Assembly: GCF_004365355.1 (NCBI RefSeq)
Contig: NZ_SODP01000002.1
Span: 615,838 to 679,837, forward strand
Length of the DNA stretch: 64,000 nucleotides
Source of the DNA: Kribbella pratensis
Lineage (GTDB): Bacteria > Actinomycetota > Actinomycetes > Propionibacteriales > Kribbellaceae
Direction: 5' to 3'
Below the pieces are notes generated by a model. The model ran no database searches and had not been told where the DNA came from. It saw only the letters and a program-made list of their open reading frames with translations. This document shows, one piece after another, positions 50,159 through 59,328 of the stretch; position 1 is the first letter of the stretch, and every line of letters begins with the position of its first letter. The position numbers and the translations under genes are program-made.

Positions 50159-50713
50159 ATGAGCAATCCTTCATCGCCTCAGCGGCCGGCGGTTGTGATC
50201 AGCATCGTTCTCGCCGTACTGCTCGTAGTCGCCGTAGGCTCCGGGATCGCCGCTGTCGCCGTCGTGCGGGCTGACGCCAACACCCAGCAGAAGCGCGCCG
50301 ACGACCTGCAGCAGAAGCTCGACGAGGCCGCACCGGGCGAGCAGTTGCGCAAGGACGTACTCGCGGCCGCGCAGACGAACGTGGGCGTCCTGTTCAGCTA
50401 CGACTACCGCAAGCTCGATGACTACGCGGCAGCGACGCGGAAGGTGACGACGGACAAGTTCGGATCCGAGTTCGCCCAGACCGTGGCCGCGATCCGCGCA
50501 CAGCAATTGAGCCAGCAGGCCGTGGCCAAGGCCACCGTCAAGGAGGCCGCGGTTCAGGACGCCAACGCAACCACGGCGCACGTTCTCCTGTTCGTCGACA
50601 CCACCACGACGACCAAATCTTTGAAGACGCCGAGCGTGCAGCGGACCCGGGTAGTCCTCACGCTGCAGTCAGTGGCCGGCCACTGGCTGGTCGACGGGGT
50701 CGAAGCTGTCTGA
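50159..50713 (+). CDS. Single-pass membrane protein, Mce-associated-like
   Basis: A 184-residue protein: short cytoplasmic start, one transmembrane helix (about 11-34), a coiled-coil-like stretch (NTQQKRADDLQQKLDE) and an outside domain of about 120 residues that resembles Mce-associated membrane proteins (FSYDYRKLDDYAAATRKVTT, then VLTLQSVAGHWLVDGVEAV at the end). No mce operon is nearby. ATG at 50159 lies 15 bases after the GtrA stop, so they probably share a transcript. Confidence 0.75.
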   Translation: MSNPSSPQRPAVVISIVLAVLLVVAVGSGIAAVAVVRADANTQQKRADDLQQKLDEAAPGEQLRKDVLAAAQTNVGVLFSYDYRKLDDYAAATRKVTTDKFGSEFAQTVAAIRAQQLSQQAVAKATVKEAAVQDANATTAHVLLFVDTTTTTKSLKTPSVQRTRVVLTLQSVAGHWLVDGVEAV

Positions 50714-50718
50714 GGGGG

Positions 50719-51639
50719 TCACTCTCCGAAGGGTGGCTTGAAGGTGGGGTTGCCGTCGGTCCAGTGGAAGTAGACCGGGTCGGTGAAGGTGCCGGCGACC
50801 TTGCCGAAGGACTGGATGACCGTGGTGGTCCCAGTGGCGTGGCCGACGGCGTACACGTAGCCGGTGTGGGTATCGCGGTCGATGCCGAGCAGGAGCGTGC
50901 CGTACTGGCCGCACTGCGACGCGAGCAGCGTCTCGAAGCCCTGCCAGGTGGCGCTGCGGACCTGTTTGACGATCGGTTTCATCGGCGCGGTGGTCGGGAT
51001 GTGGATCGTGTACAGCGCCCCGCCACGGGTGTTCGCGAGGAACGTGTCGTAGGTCTTGGTCGAGCTGATCAGCGCCATCGACTTCACCGACGCGAACCCG
51101 GGTGCGGACACCTTGTTCCGCCACACACCGTTGCTGACGGTCCAGCGGTACAGCGTGCCGTTGCTGAGCCCGTACGTGTTGTGCCGGAGCACCTTGTCGA
51201 AGTACACCGCCTCGTCGAGGGCGACGAAGCTCCCCCAACCGCCGCCGATCCGCTTGTTTCCACCCTCGATGACGCCGCTGTCACCGGTCGAGTATTGCGT
51301 GTAGTACAGCGCATCCCCCAGGACGCTGTAGCCCCCGACGAAGGCGATGCTGACCCCGTCGTCACCCCACGACATCGACGAGCTGATCCGGACCGCTCCA
51401 TCGGGATACACGGCGCGCCCTAGGATGCCGGCGGCCGTCGCCGTGGGCGGCGTCGCCGCGACGACGCTCTTGTACCCGTGGTCACCGCCGGCCGTCACGG
51501 ACCCCACCGAGATCCCGCAGCCCCCAGCCGACGTGGCATCCGGCTTCGAGACCACGCTCGGCCCCGCCACCGCTGTTCCAGGGAGCATCCCTGCTGCCGC
51601 GAGCAGAATCGCCGCGGCCGTTCCGAGTGGTTTGCGCAT
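50719..51639 (-). CDS. Secreted protein of unknown function
   Basis: A 306-residue exported protein. Residues 1-25 form a signal peptide (LGTAAAILLAAAGML, cleavage after AVA). The mature part is rich in Gly, Ser, Thr, Tyr and Trp and repeats short strand-turn units (YSVLGDALYYTQYS, NGTLYRWTVSNGV, GGALYTIHIPT), suggesting a beta-propeller-like fold. Two cysteines (GGCGISVG and SQCGQYG) could form a disulfide. I know no family for it. It ends 5 bases from the convergent Mce-associated-like gene. Confidence 0.75.
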   Translation of the reverse strand: MRKPLGTAAAILLAAAGMLPGTAVAGPSVVSKPDATSAGGCGISVGSVTAGGDHGYKSVVAATPPTATAAGILGRAVYPDGAVRISSSMSWGDDGVSIAFVGGYSVLGDALYYTQYSTGDSGVIEGGNKRIGGGWGSFVALDEAVYFDKVLRHNTYGLSNGTLYRWTVSNGVWRNKVSAPGFASVKSMALISSTKTYDTFLANTRGGALYTIHIPTTAPMKPIVKQVRSATWQGFETLLASQCGQYGTLLLGIDRDTHTGYVYAVGHATGTTTVIQSFGKVAGTFTDPVYFHWTDGNPTFKPPFGE

Positions 51640-51709
51640 GTGCTACCAGCCCCTTTCACCAGGCTTGATGCTCGCGTAAGGGCTGTGGTTGTCGGTGGGG
51701 CGTGTGAAG

Positions 51710-52930
51710 ATGCCGTACGTGACCGATATCGAGGTGCGGACGGCCCAGGCAAGCGAGTACGACGCGGTCCAGGCCGTGTTCGGCGCGGCGATGATGTTCG
51801 AGGTGACGCCCGACGAACTCGGGCGGCAACTGTTCGAGCCCGAGCGCGCGCTGGTGGCAACCGACGGCGGCGAGGTCATCGGTTCGACGCGTGCACTGAC
51901 GCGCGACCTGTCGGTGCCGGGCGGCGTCGTGGCCGCGGCGCATGTGACCGGAGTCGGCGTGAAGTCGACGCATCGCCGGCGTGGCGTGATGTCCCGGCTG
52001 ATCGGGCAGCAGTTGCGCGAGGTGCCGGAGGCGATCGCGGTCCTCTGGGCGAGCGAGCCCGCGATCTACGGCCGCTTCGGATACGCCGCAGCCGCGTGGG
52101 GTACGTCGTACGAGGTCGATCTGCACCGCGTCGGCCCGCCGACCGGACCGATCCGGCCGGGCGAGCTCGGCGAACTGTCCGCGGATGAGGCGCTCAAGGA
52201 GCTGCCGCGCATCCTGAGCCTGATGCAGCAGCTCCGGCCCGGGGTGTCCGATCGCTCGGAGCTGCGCTGGCAGAAACACCTGGAAGACAAGCCGGACGAC
52301 CGCGGCGGCCGCACCGCCCTCCGCATCGTGGTGCACCGGGACGAGACCGACACCGTTGACGGCTACGCTCTCTGGCGCGGAAAAATGGTCTGGGGTCCGA
52401 CCGGACCGGCGTACGAGGTCAACGTAGAAGAGCTGGTCGCACCGTCCCCCACGGCATACCGGGTCCTCTGGCAGCATCTCCTGACCATGGACCTCAGCGC
52501 CAAGCTCGGTTACGGCTACGCAGCCGTCGACGAGCCCCTCCTCCAACTGGTGAAGACACCAACGGCCTTGGACCGCCGGGTCAGCGAGTCCCTCTGGCTT
52601 CGCATCACCGACGTTCGCCGAGCCCTCCAGGAACGCGAGTACGCCGTCCCCGTCGACGTCGTCCTGGAGGTAACCGACGACCTGATCGAGGCAAACACAG
52701 GCCGGTTCCGCCTGACCGCGACGGGCTCGTCCGTCTCCTGCGAACGCACGGACGACGCGGCCGACCTGACTCTCTCGGTGGCCGAACTCGCGGCGGCTTA
52801 CCTGGGCGGCCGCCCATTGGCCGAGTTCGCAACGACCGGGCGGGTCACCGAAGACACCCCCGGGTCGCTCAACCACGCAACCGCAGCCTTCCGCTGGCCG
52901 CTGGCACCGGTCAGCCTCGAGGTCTTCTAG
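51710..52930 (+). CDS. Eis-like GNAT acetyltransferase
   Basis: A 406-residue protein of the Eis family (enhanced intracellular survival). The first GNAT domain has the acetyl-CoA loop THRRRGVMSRLI (about 86), then a second GNAT-like domain and a C-terminal SCP2-like unit. The chain ends in VSLEVF: in Eis the C-terminal Phe carboxylate is part of the active site, and that feature is kept. Mycobacterial Eis acetylates aminoglycosides and protein lysines; the substrate here is unknown. Its stop is nested with that of the convergent PH-domain gene in a CTAG. Confidence 0.9.
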   Translation: MPYVTDIEVRTAQASEYDAVQAVFGAAMMFEVTPDELGRQLFEPERALVATDGGEVIGSTRALTRDLSVPGGVVAAAHVTGVGVKSTHRRRGVMSRLIGQQLREVPEAIAVLWASEPAIYGRFGYAAAAWGTSYEVDLHRVGPPTGPIRPGELGELSADEALKELPRILSLMQQLRPGVSDRSELRWQKHLEDKPDDRGGRTALRIVVHRDETDTVDGYALWRGKMVWGPTGPAYEVNVEELVAPSPTAYRVLWQHLLTMDLSAKLGYGYAAVDEPLLQLVKTPTALDRRVSESLWLRITDVRRALQEREYAVPVDVVLEVTDDLIEANTGRFRLTATGSSVSCERTDDAADLTLSVAELAAAYLGGRPLAEFATTGRVTEDTPGSLNHATAAFRWPLAPVSLEVF

Positions 52931-53556
52931 CGGTCGTCGTCTGAGCTGAAGAGGGTTTCGGCGTCGTCCGAGCGGGACTGCTGCTGTGGTTGTTGCGGCT
53001 GCTGCGGGCGGCGCCGCATGTGTTCCGGCGGGTCTTCGTTCTCGAGGATGCCGTCGCCTGGTTTGCCGTCCGGGCCGCCGAAGAGGAGGTCGGACATCTG
53101 CAGGTGGACGTGCTCGACATGCGGTACGTCGGGAAGCACCACCTGACCGCGCTCACCGGCGGACTCGATGTGGAGCGTGCCGCAGCCGAGGATCCGGTCG
53201 ATCAGGCCGTGTTCGTACGACACGTCGTTGACCCGCATCAGCGGGATGTCCCGCCCGGTGCGGGTGAGGATGCCGTGCCGGGTGATCAGTCGCCGGTTCG
53301 TGATCGTGTACGTCGAGAAGAACCAGTTCAGGAACGGCTTCAGCGCGAACGCCGCCAGGATCACCACACCGACGGCGAGGATCGCGATCCGGGCCGGGGT
53401 CTGCAACGACCCGGTCGGCACGATCGCGGCCAGGAAACCACCCGCGGCCGCCACCACCAGTAGCAGAAGCACCGGGCCGATCAGCGCCTTCCAGTGCGTC
53501 CGGGTGCTGACGACGACGTACTCGTCCTCACCCAACAACTTCGCCGAGATCGCCAT
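52927..53556 (-). CDS. PH domain-containing membrane protein
   Basis: A 209-residue protein: two transmembrane helices (about residues 22-70), then a bacterial PH (DUF304) domain (about 75-165: YTITNRRLITRHGILTRTG, VNDVSYEHGLIDRILGCG), and an acidic/Gln-rich tail (QQPQQPQQQ). Start is the ATG of MAISAKLLGEDE. A homologue, Rv3278c, lies between the GtrA and birA genes in M. tuberculosis, matching this neighbourhood. Function unknown. Confidence 0.88.
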   Translation of the reverse strand: MAISAKLLGEDEYVVVSTRTHWKALIGPVLLLLVVAAAGGFLAAIVPTGSLQTPARIAILAVGVVILAAFALKPFLNWFFSTYTITNRRLITRHGILTRTGRDIPLMRVNDVSYEHGLIDRILGCGTLHIESAGERGQVVLPDVPHVEHVHLQMSDLLFGGPDGKPGDGILENEDPPEHMRRRPQQPQQPQQQSRSDDAETLFSSDDDR

Positions 53557-53721
53557 ACCCCCAGTCTCACAGCTACCGGGTCCGAATGTCCCCTGTCGAC
53601 ACGACCGGGGGCAGTCGGCCCGACACGATCGGGCGACAAACTGGTTTAACACTTCACAAAATGCATACAGTGAGCCAAGATGCGCGAGGGGTTACCAACT
53701 GGGGGACGAGAAGGAGCCGTG

Positions 53722-55116
53722 ATGGCAGTCTTGTCGATACTCGATCGGGAGCACACGATCGCGCCGCCGGGGTACAGCCGCTGGCTGATCCCACCGGCCG
53801 CGCTGGCGGTTCACCTGTGCATCGGGCAGGCGTACGCGACCAGCGTCTACAAGACCTCGATGGTGAAGCACTTCGACAGCAGTCAGACCGCGGTCGGCGT
53901 GGTGTTCAGCATCGCGATCGTGATGCTCGGCCTGTCCGCCGCGGTCGGCGGCACCTGGGTCGAACGCAACGGTCCACGGAAAGCCATGTTCGTCGCTGCC
54001 TGTTTCTGGGCCACCGGCTTCCTCGTCGGCGCTCTCGGCATCGGCACCGGCCAGCTCTGGCTGGTCTACCTCGGGTACGGCGTGATCGGCGGTATCGGTC
54101 TCGGGATCGGCTACATCTCGCCGGTGTCCACGCTGATCAAGTGGTTCCCGGACCGCCCGGGTCTCGCGACCGGCCTGGCGATCATGGGCTTCGGCGGTGG
54201 CGCGCTCGTCGCGAGCCCGCTGTCGCGCCAACTGCTCGGCCTGTACGACTCGAACTACGACCCGAACGTCAGTACGTCGGTCGCGGGCGGCGGCGCGCTG
54301 GTCGGGCTGTTCGTCACGCTCGGCATCGGCTACTTCATCATCATGATGTTCGGCGTCTTCAACATCCGGGTGCCTGCCGAGGGCTGGCTGCCGGAGGGAT
54401 TCGACCCGAAGACCGTGCAGCAGAAGCCGCTCGTCACCACCGCGAACGTGTCGGCCGCGAACGCGATCAAGACGCCGCAGTTCTGGCTCCTGTGGGTCGT
54501 GCTGTTCTGCAACGTGACCGCGGGCATCGGCATCCTCGAGCAGGCCAGCCCGATGATCCAGGACTTCTTCCGGGGCGACAACGGCAAGTCGAGCGTCGCG
54601 GTTGCGGCGGCGGCCGGGTTCGTCGGGCTGCTGTCGATCTTCAACATGGCCGGCCGGTTCGGCTGGTCGACGACGTCGGACGTGATCGGCCGCAAGCCGA
54701 TCTACGCGATGTACCTCGGCGTCGGGATCATCGCGTACGCCCTACTCGCCACCGTCGGCCACACCAGCACGGTGGTCTTCGTCCTGCTCGCCGCGATCAT
54801 CATCTCGTTCTACGGCGGCGGATTCGCGACGGTTCCGGCGTACCTGCGGGATCTGTTCGGCACGTATCAGGTCGGCGCTATCCACGGGCGGCTGTTGACC
54901 GCGTGGTCGGCGGCGGGCATCGCCGGACCGCTCATCATCAACGGTTTCCTCGACCACGAAGGCAAACCGGGCACGCTGACCGCTTCGGCGTACCGGCCGG
55001 CGCTGTTCACGATGGTCGGCGTCCTGGCGGTGGGGTTCGTCGCGAACCTGCTGATCCGCTCCGTCGCCGAACGGTTCCACGAGAAGTCCGAGGCCACGAT
55101 GGAGGCAGCGCAATGA
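53722..55116 (+). CDS. OFA-type MFS transporter (oxalate/formate antiporter family)
   Basis: A 464-residue twelve-helix transporter. The N-terminal SRWLIPPAALAVHLCIGQAY region and the loop GGTWVERNGPRKAMF (about 84) are typical of the oxalate-formate antiporter family. GAAGGAG precedes the ATG at 53722. Substrate is uncertain: members carry oxalate, formate, lactate, pyruvate or other carboxylates. It is followed by a 35-codon ORF sharing ATGA with its stop. Confidence 0.9.
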   Translation: MAVLSILDREHTIAPPGYSRWLIPPAALAVHLCIGQAYATSVYKTSMVKHFDSSQTAVGVVFSIAIVMLGLSAAVGGTWVERNGPRKAMFVAACFWATGFLVGALGIGTGQLWLVYLGYGVIGGIGLGIGYISPVSTLIKWFPDRPGLATGLAIMGFGGGALVASPLSRQLLGLYDSNYDPNVSTSVAGGGALVGLFVTLGIGYFIIMMFGVFNIRVPAEGWLPEGFDPKTVQQKPLVTTANVSAANAIKTPQFWLLWVVLFCNVTAGIGILEQASPMIQDFFRGDNGKSSVAVAAAAGFVGLLSIFNMAGRFGWSTTSDVIGRKPIYAMYLGVGIIAYALLATVGHTSTVVFVLLAAIIISFYGGGFATVPAYLRDLFGTYQVGAIHGRLLTAWSAAGIAGPLIINGFLDHEGKPGTLTASAYRPALFTMVGVLAVGFVANLLIRSVAERFHEKSEATMEAAQ

Positions 55117-55220
55117 ACCAGACCCCACGCCTGGTGATCTCCTGGCTCCTGGTCGCCGTCCTGCTCGGGTACGGCGTCATCGAGACCCTGATCACCGCCG
55201 CAAAAATCTTCACCGAGTAA
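55113..55220 (+). CDS. 35-residue membrane partner of the OFA transporter
   Basis: A tiny single-helix protein (MNQTPRLVISWLLVAV, then GYGVIETLITAAKIF) whose ATG overlaps the transporter stop in ATGA. Similar 'MFS transporter small subunit' proteins are found next to OFA-type transporters. Size, a single transmembrane helix, coupling and position all fit that family. Role unknown; stabilising the transporter is the obvious guess. Confidence 0.78.
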   Translation: MNQTPRLVISWLLVAVLLGYGVIETLITAAKIFTE

Positions 55221-55268
55221 AGCGAAAACGATCAAGTACGACGACGCGAGACGGCGCACGATGGTGGC

Positions 55269-55817
55269 ATGACCATCGGGCGCCTGATCGCGGTCAACCT
55301 CGTACATGAGGTGATCCGTGGGCCGACTCGATGGACCGCGATCGACAAGCGGCCGGTGGGTGGGGTGGTCGAGGTCGGGGAGCTTGGGCTGGTCGGTGAT
55401 CGGCAGTGCGATACGCGGTACCACGGCGGGCCGGACAAGGCGCTCTATGCGTATGCCTCGGAGGATGCGGCGTGGTGGGCCGACGAGCTGGACCGGGACA
55501 TCCCGCCAGGGTTGTTCGGGGAGAACCTGACGACGTCCGGGCTCGATATCACCGGCGCCGTGATCGGCGAGCGGTGGCGGATCGGCGGGCCGAAGCACGG
55601 GATCCTGGTGGAGGTACGGTCGCCGCGTACGCCGTGCGGGAACCTGTCGGGGCGGATGGGGATCCACCGGTTCCACCACCGGTTCGCGAATACCGGTCGG
55701 GTAGGCGCTTATCTGAAAGTGCTCGAGAGCGGTTCGGTGCGTGAAGGCAACCGCATCACGGTGGTCCACAAACCCGACCACGGACCGACTATTGGCCAGC
55801 TGTCCTCAGGTGCGTGA
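55269..55817 (+). CDS. MOSC domain protein
   Basis: A 182-residue single-domain MOSC protein related to YiiM. The conserved Cys is in SPRTPCGNLSGRMG (about 120), RYHGGPDKALYAYA (about 50) is the other family segment, and the C-terminal stretch is basic. MOSC proteins bind the molybdenum cofactor or deliver its sulfur; YiiM reduces N-hydroxylated compounds. It overlaps the convergent birA gene by 29 bases. Confidence 0.9.
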   Translation: MTIGRLIAVNLVHEVIRGPTRWTAIDKRPVGGVVEVGELGLVGDRQCDTRYHGGPDKALYAYASEDAAWWADELDRDIPPGLFGENLTTSGLDITGAVIGERWRIGGPKHGILVEVRSPRTPCGNLSGRMGIHRFHHRFANTGRVGAYLKVLESGSVREGNRITVVHKPDHGPTIGQLSSGA

Positions 55818-56604
55818 CATCGCCTGCTGCCAAGGGCCTTGGGCCATCGGCTGAGTCGACTATGAGGCGACCATCGTCAGCGAGGTCGCGGGCAGTGCCT
55901 TCCAGGAACGTGCCGTCCGGTAGCTCGACGCGGACAGTTCGCCCCAGCGTCGCGGACAGTTCGCGGTACTCCGGAAGCACCGCACCCGGGTCCCCGTCGG
56001 CGTCGACCCAGGACTGGTAACGGGAGGCGAGTTCACGCAGTACGGCGGCCATGACCGTGGCGCGGTCGGTCGTCGTTGCCTTCTCCAGCTCCAGCGAAGT
56101 CGCGGCCTCATGGGGCTTCTCCGACTCGCGCAGCGTCACGTTGAGGCCGATGCCGACCACGGCGGCAGGTCCCTCGATGCGCTCAAGCAGGATGCCCGCC
56201 AGCTTGCGGTCCTCGACCAGTACGTCGTTCGGCCACTTCACCTGTGCCGGGACCTCGGCAACCGCACGCACTGCAGCCGCAACAGCCAGCGGAACCAGCA
56301 GACCGAGCCACGGCCAGCGAGCCGCCTCCACGGTCACCGGACGCAGCAGAACGGACATGAGCAAGGCAGACCGCGGTGGCGTGGTCCACGTCCGCCCCAA
56401 TCGCCCCCGCCCGGACGACTGGTACTCCGCGGCAACAACCAGCCCCTCGGCCTGTCCACCAGCGGCCGCGGCGGCCACGACCGCATTGGTCGACGGCGTC
56501 TCCGCGAGTACGTCGATCTGCGTCCACAGAGCACCGGGACGCACCAAGCGGCCCCGCAGGAACTTCTCGTCCAGCGGGGGCCGCTCCAGGTCGCTGAATC
56601 TCAT
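55789..56604 (-). CDS. birA: Biotin--[acetyl-CoA carboxylase] ligase
   Basis: A 271-residue ligase that biotinylates carboxylase subunits. SGRGRLGRTWTTP (about 70), KWPNDVLVEDRKLAGIL (about 118) and GIGLNV (about 145) are canonical; no N-terminal DNA-binding domain is present, so it is not a repressor. The ATG overlaps the ppc stop by ATGA. Its usual neighbours accD-accE lie 6-7 kb away here, separated by inserted genes. Confidence 0.94.
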   Translation of the reverse strand: MRFSDLERPPLDEKFLRGRLVRPGALWTQIDVLAETPSTNAVVAAAAAGGQAEGLVVAAEYQSSGRGRLGRTWTTPPRSALLMSVLLRPVTVEAARWPWLGLLVPLAVAAAVRAVAEVPAQVKWPNDVLVEDRKLAGILLERIEGPAAVVGIGLNVTLRESEKPHEAATSLELEKATTTDRATVMAAVLRELASRYQSWVDADGDPGAVLPEYRELSATLGRTVRVELPDGTFLEGTARDLADDGRLIVDSADGPRPLAAGDVTHLRTAGQ

Positions 56605-59228
56605 CCGGTGTTCTGCAGACCGGCGGCAACGCCCGAGACGGTCAGCAACAGCAGCCGTCGAGTGCGGACGATCTGCTCCTCGTCCAGCGAGTCGTCCGTG
56701 CGCAGTGTCCGCAAGGCCCGCAATTGCAGGTAGCTGAGCGCGTCGACGTACGGGTTGCGCAGCTCGACCGCACGGCCCAGCACGCGCCTCCCCTGCAGCA
56801 GTCGCTCCTCGCCGAGCACCTTGAGCACCCACTCGGTCGTCAGCGCGTGCTCGTCGAGCATCTGCTGCGTCAGGTCCGGCCGGTCGCCCAGCTCCAGGTA
56901 ACGACCGAGGATGCGGCGGTCCGTCTTCGCCAGCGACATCTCCGCGTTCTCCAGCATCACCTGGAACAGCGGCCAGTTCTGGTTCGCGTCCTGCAGCAGG
57001 CCGACGTCCCCGACAGCGGAGAGCGCCGTACCGAGGCCGTACCAACCCGGTGCGTTCACGCGGGCCTGCGACCAGGCGAACACCCACGGGATCGCCCGCA
57101 GGTCCTCCAGCGACGACACCGCCACACCACGCCGTGCCGGCCGCGACCCGAGCGGCAGCTGACCGAGCTCCTCCAGCGGAGTCACGCGGCCGAACCACTC
57201 CGCGAACCCGTCCGCCTTCACCAGCCGGTGGTACGCCGTACGCGCGGCCTCGTCGAGCGTCTTCTCCATCACCGCGAACCGCTCCGCCGCTGCAGAGGCC
57301 CGCTCCTCCACCGCCGGAGTGGACGCGAGCAGCGTCGCCGCCGTCACCTGCTCGATATGGCGCTGCGCGATCGGCGCGTTCCCGTACCGCGCCGGGATCG
57401 CTTCGCCCTGCTCAGTCAGCTTGAACCGGCCGGCGACCGAACCGGGAGCCTGCGCGAGCACGGCGCGGTTCGCCGGACCCCCGCCGCGTCCCAGCGCGCC
57501 ACCACGACCGTGGAACAGGGTCAGCCGGATCGCATTGCGCTGCGCCCAGGCCGTGATCCGCGCCTGCGCGTCGTACAGCGCCAGCGTCGCCGAGACCGGT
57601 CCGACGTCCTTGGCCGAGTCGGAGTACCCGAGCATGACCTCGAAGCGCCGGTCGTTCGCGGTGAGCCGGTGCCGCACCCGGGTGAGCTGGATCGCGTTGT
57701 CGAGCACCTCCACCGAGTTCTGCAGGTCCTCACCGGTCTCGAACAGCGGTACGACGTCCAGCTCGATCGGGCGACCGTCCAGCGCGGCATCAGCCAGCTC
57801 GTAGACAGCTGCCAGGTCACCGGCGTTGCGGGTGAACGACACGACGTACCGACGGCAAGCCTCGGGGCCGAAGCGCTGCTGGATCTGACCGATGACCCGG
57901 AGTGTGGCCAGCACTTCTTCGGTCTGGTCGGAGAGCTCCCCGCCGCCCAACACCTCTTCAAGAGCCTTGGCGTGTACTGCGGAGTGCTGGCGGATCTCCA
58001 GCTCGGCCAGGTGGAAGCCGAACGAGTTGACCTGCCAGATGAGCTGCTGCAGCTGGCCGTAGGCCTGGCGTGGTGCGCCGGCGGTGACCAGCGAGTCCTG
58101 CAGGACCTTGAGCTCGTGGAGGAAGTCAGCGGCCCGCGGGTAGCCGAAGTCGGCGTCACGGGATCGGGTCGCGGCCAGCCGGCGCGCTGCGAGCAGCAGG
58201 AGCTGCCGGTGCGGCTCAGCCGGCGAGCGGGTCTCGATGTCAGCGATCAGCTCCGGGTTGACCGCTCTGGCGTCCTCCAGGATGCGGCGAACCGGTGCGG
58301 ACGGCGGAGTGGTCGCGGCGTCCAGAGTGAGCGCGCGGCCGAGCGCCTCAGTCGCCTGCTCGAGCGCCCGGAGGACGTGGTCGGCCTGGATCTGCATGGC
58401 CTCCCGGGTGATCGCCGCGGTGACGTTCGGGTTGCCGTCCCGGTCGCCGCCGATCCAGGAGCCCAGGTGCACGAACGGCGCGACCACCGGCGTACGGGTG
58501 CCGGCTGCGTCACCGGCCAGCGCGTCGTCGAGGCGGCGATACACGTTGGGGACGACATCGAACAGGGTCTCTTCGAACACGGCCATCGCGGACCGCACCT
58601 CGTCCAGCGGAGTGGGCCGGCTGGTGCGGAGTTGCGACGTACGCCAGAGAACGTCGACCTGCTCGACGAGGCGGCGACGGTTCTCCGCGAGGTCGCTGTC
58701 GCCGGCGCGCGGGTCGTGGCGCTCGTCCAGCAGCGCGGAAATGCGCCGGATCGTGGCCAGTACGGCGCGGCGCCGGGCCTCGGTCGGGTGCGCGGTCAGC
58801 ACCGGGCGGAACTCCAGCCCGTTGAGCAGGGCGCGGGCCTGCTGCTCGCCGCTGTCGCGGGTGATCTGCTCGACGGCCTGGGCCAGCTCGGACACCACGG
58901 CCTCGCTGCCGGCCCGGTCGCGCTCCCGCAGTACCCGGGCGCGGTGCAGTTCCTCGCTCAGGTTGGTCAGGTGGAAGTAGCAGGTGAAGGCCCGCGCCAC
59001 GTCCTCGGCCCGCTCGTGCGGCCACGACGCGACCAGCTGCTCGGCCGCGGCGCCGTCACCGGCAATGGTCAGCTCGCGCAGTTTCTCGACGTCGTCGAGC
59101 AGCGGCCGGCCGGCGTACTCGACCAGGACCTTGCCGAGGATCTCGCCGAGCAGGCGGACGTCGGCCCTGAGTTCTTCAGGCACCTCGAACCGCGCGCGGG
59201 TACGGGTCTCACTACCGGTGTCGCTCAC
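56601..59228 (-). CDS. ppc: Phosphoenolpyruvate carboxylase
   Basis: An 875-residue enzyme that carboxylates PEP to oxaloacetate. Active-site segments are TAHPTEARRR (catalytic His, about 140), LGYSDSAKDVG (about 548), FHGRGGALGRGGGPANRA (about 590) and the C-terminal GLQNTG end. GTG at 59228 is chosen because the conserved protein starts there. It may form one unit with birA. Replenishing oxaloacetate supports the nearby acyl-CoA carboxylase pathway only in a general metabolic sense. Confidence 0.95.
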   Translation of the reverse strand: MSDTGSETRTRARFEVPEELRADVRLLGEILGKVLVEYAGRPLLDDVEKLRELTIAGDGAAAEQLVASWPHERAEDVARAFTCYFHLTNLSEELHRARVLRERDRAGSEAVVSELAQAVEQITRDSGEQQARALLNGLEFRPVLTAHPTEARRRAVLATIRRISALLDERHDPRAGDSDLAENRRRLVEQVDVLWRTSQLRTSRPTPLDEVRSAMAVFEETLFDVVPNVYRRLDDALAGDAAGTRTPVVAPFVHLGSWIGGDRDGNPNVTAAITREAMQIQADHVLRALEQATEALGRALTLDAATTPPSAPVRRILEDARAVNPELIADIETRSPAEPHRQLLLLAARRLAATRSRDADFGYPRAADFLHELKVLQDSLVTAGAPRQAYGQLQQLIWQVNSFGFHLAELEIRQHSAVHAKALEEVLGGGELSDQTEEVLATLRVIGQIQQRFGPEACRRYVVSFTRNAGDLAAVYELADAALDGRPIELDVVPLFETGEDLQNSVEVLDNAIQLTRVRHRLTANDRRFEVMLGYSDSAKDVGPVSATLALYDAQARITAWAQRNAIRLTLFHGRGGALGRGGGPANRAVLAQAPGSVAGRFKLTEQGEAIPARYGNAPIAQRHIEQVTAATLLASTPAVEERASAAAERFAVMEKTLDEAARTAYHRLVKADGFAEWFGRVTPLEELGQLPLGSRPARRGVAVSSLEDLRAIPWVFAWSQARVNAPGWYGLGTALSAVGDVGLLQDANQNWPLFQVMLENAEMSLAKTDRRILGRYLELGDRPDLTQQMLDEHALTTEWVLKVLGEERLLQGRRVLGRAVELRNPYVDALSYLQLRALRTLRTDDSLDEEQIVRTRRLLLLTVSGVAAGLQNTG

Positions 59229-59328
59229 GTTCGCCCACCCTATCGGCGGACGCCCGTCGATGCCGCACAGTCCAGCCACTGGAAGCCGATCGTGACCGCG
59301 CGTTCAGCTACTTCACAGTATGTTGCGC

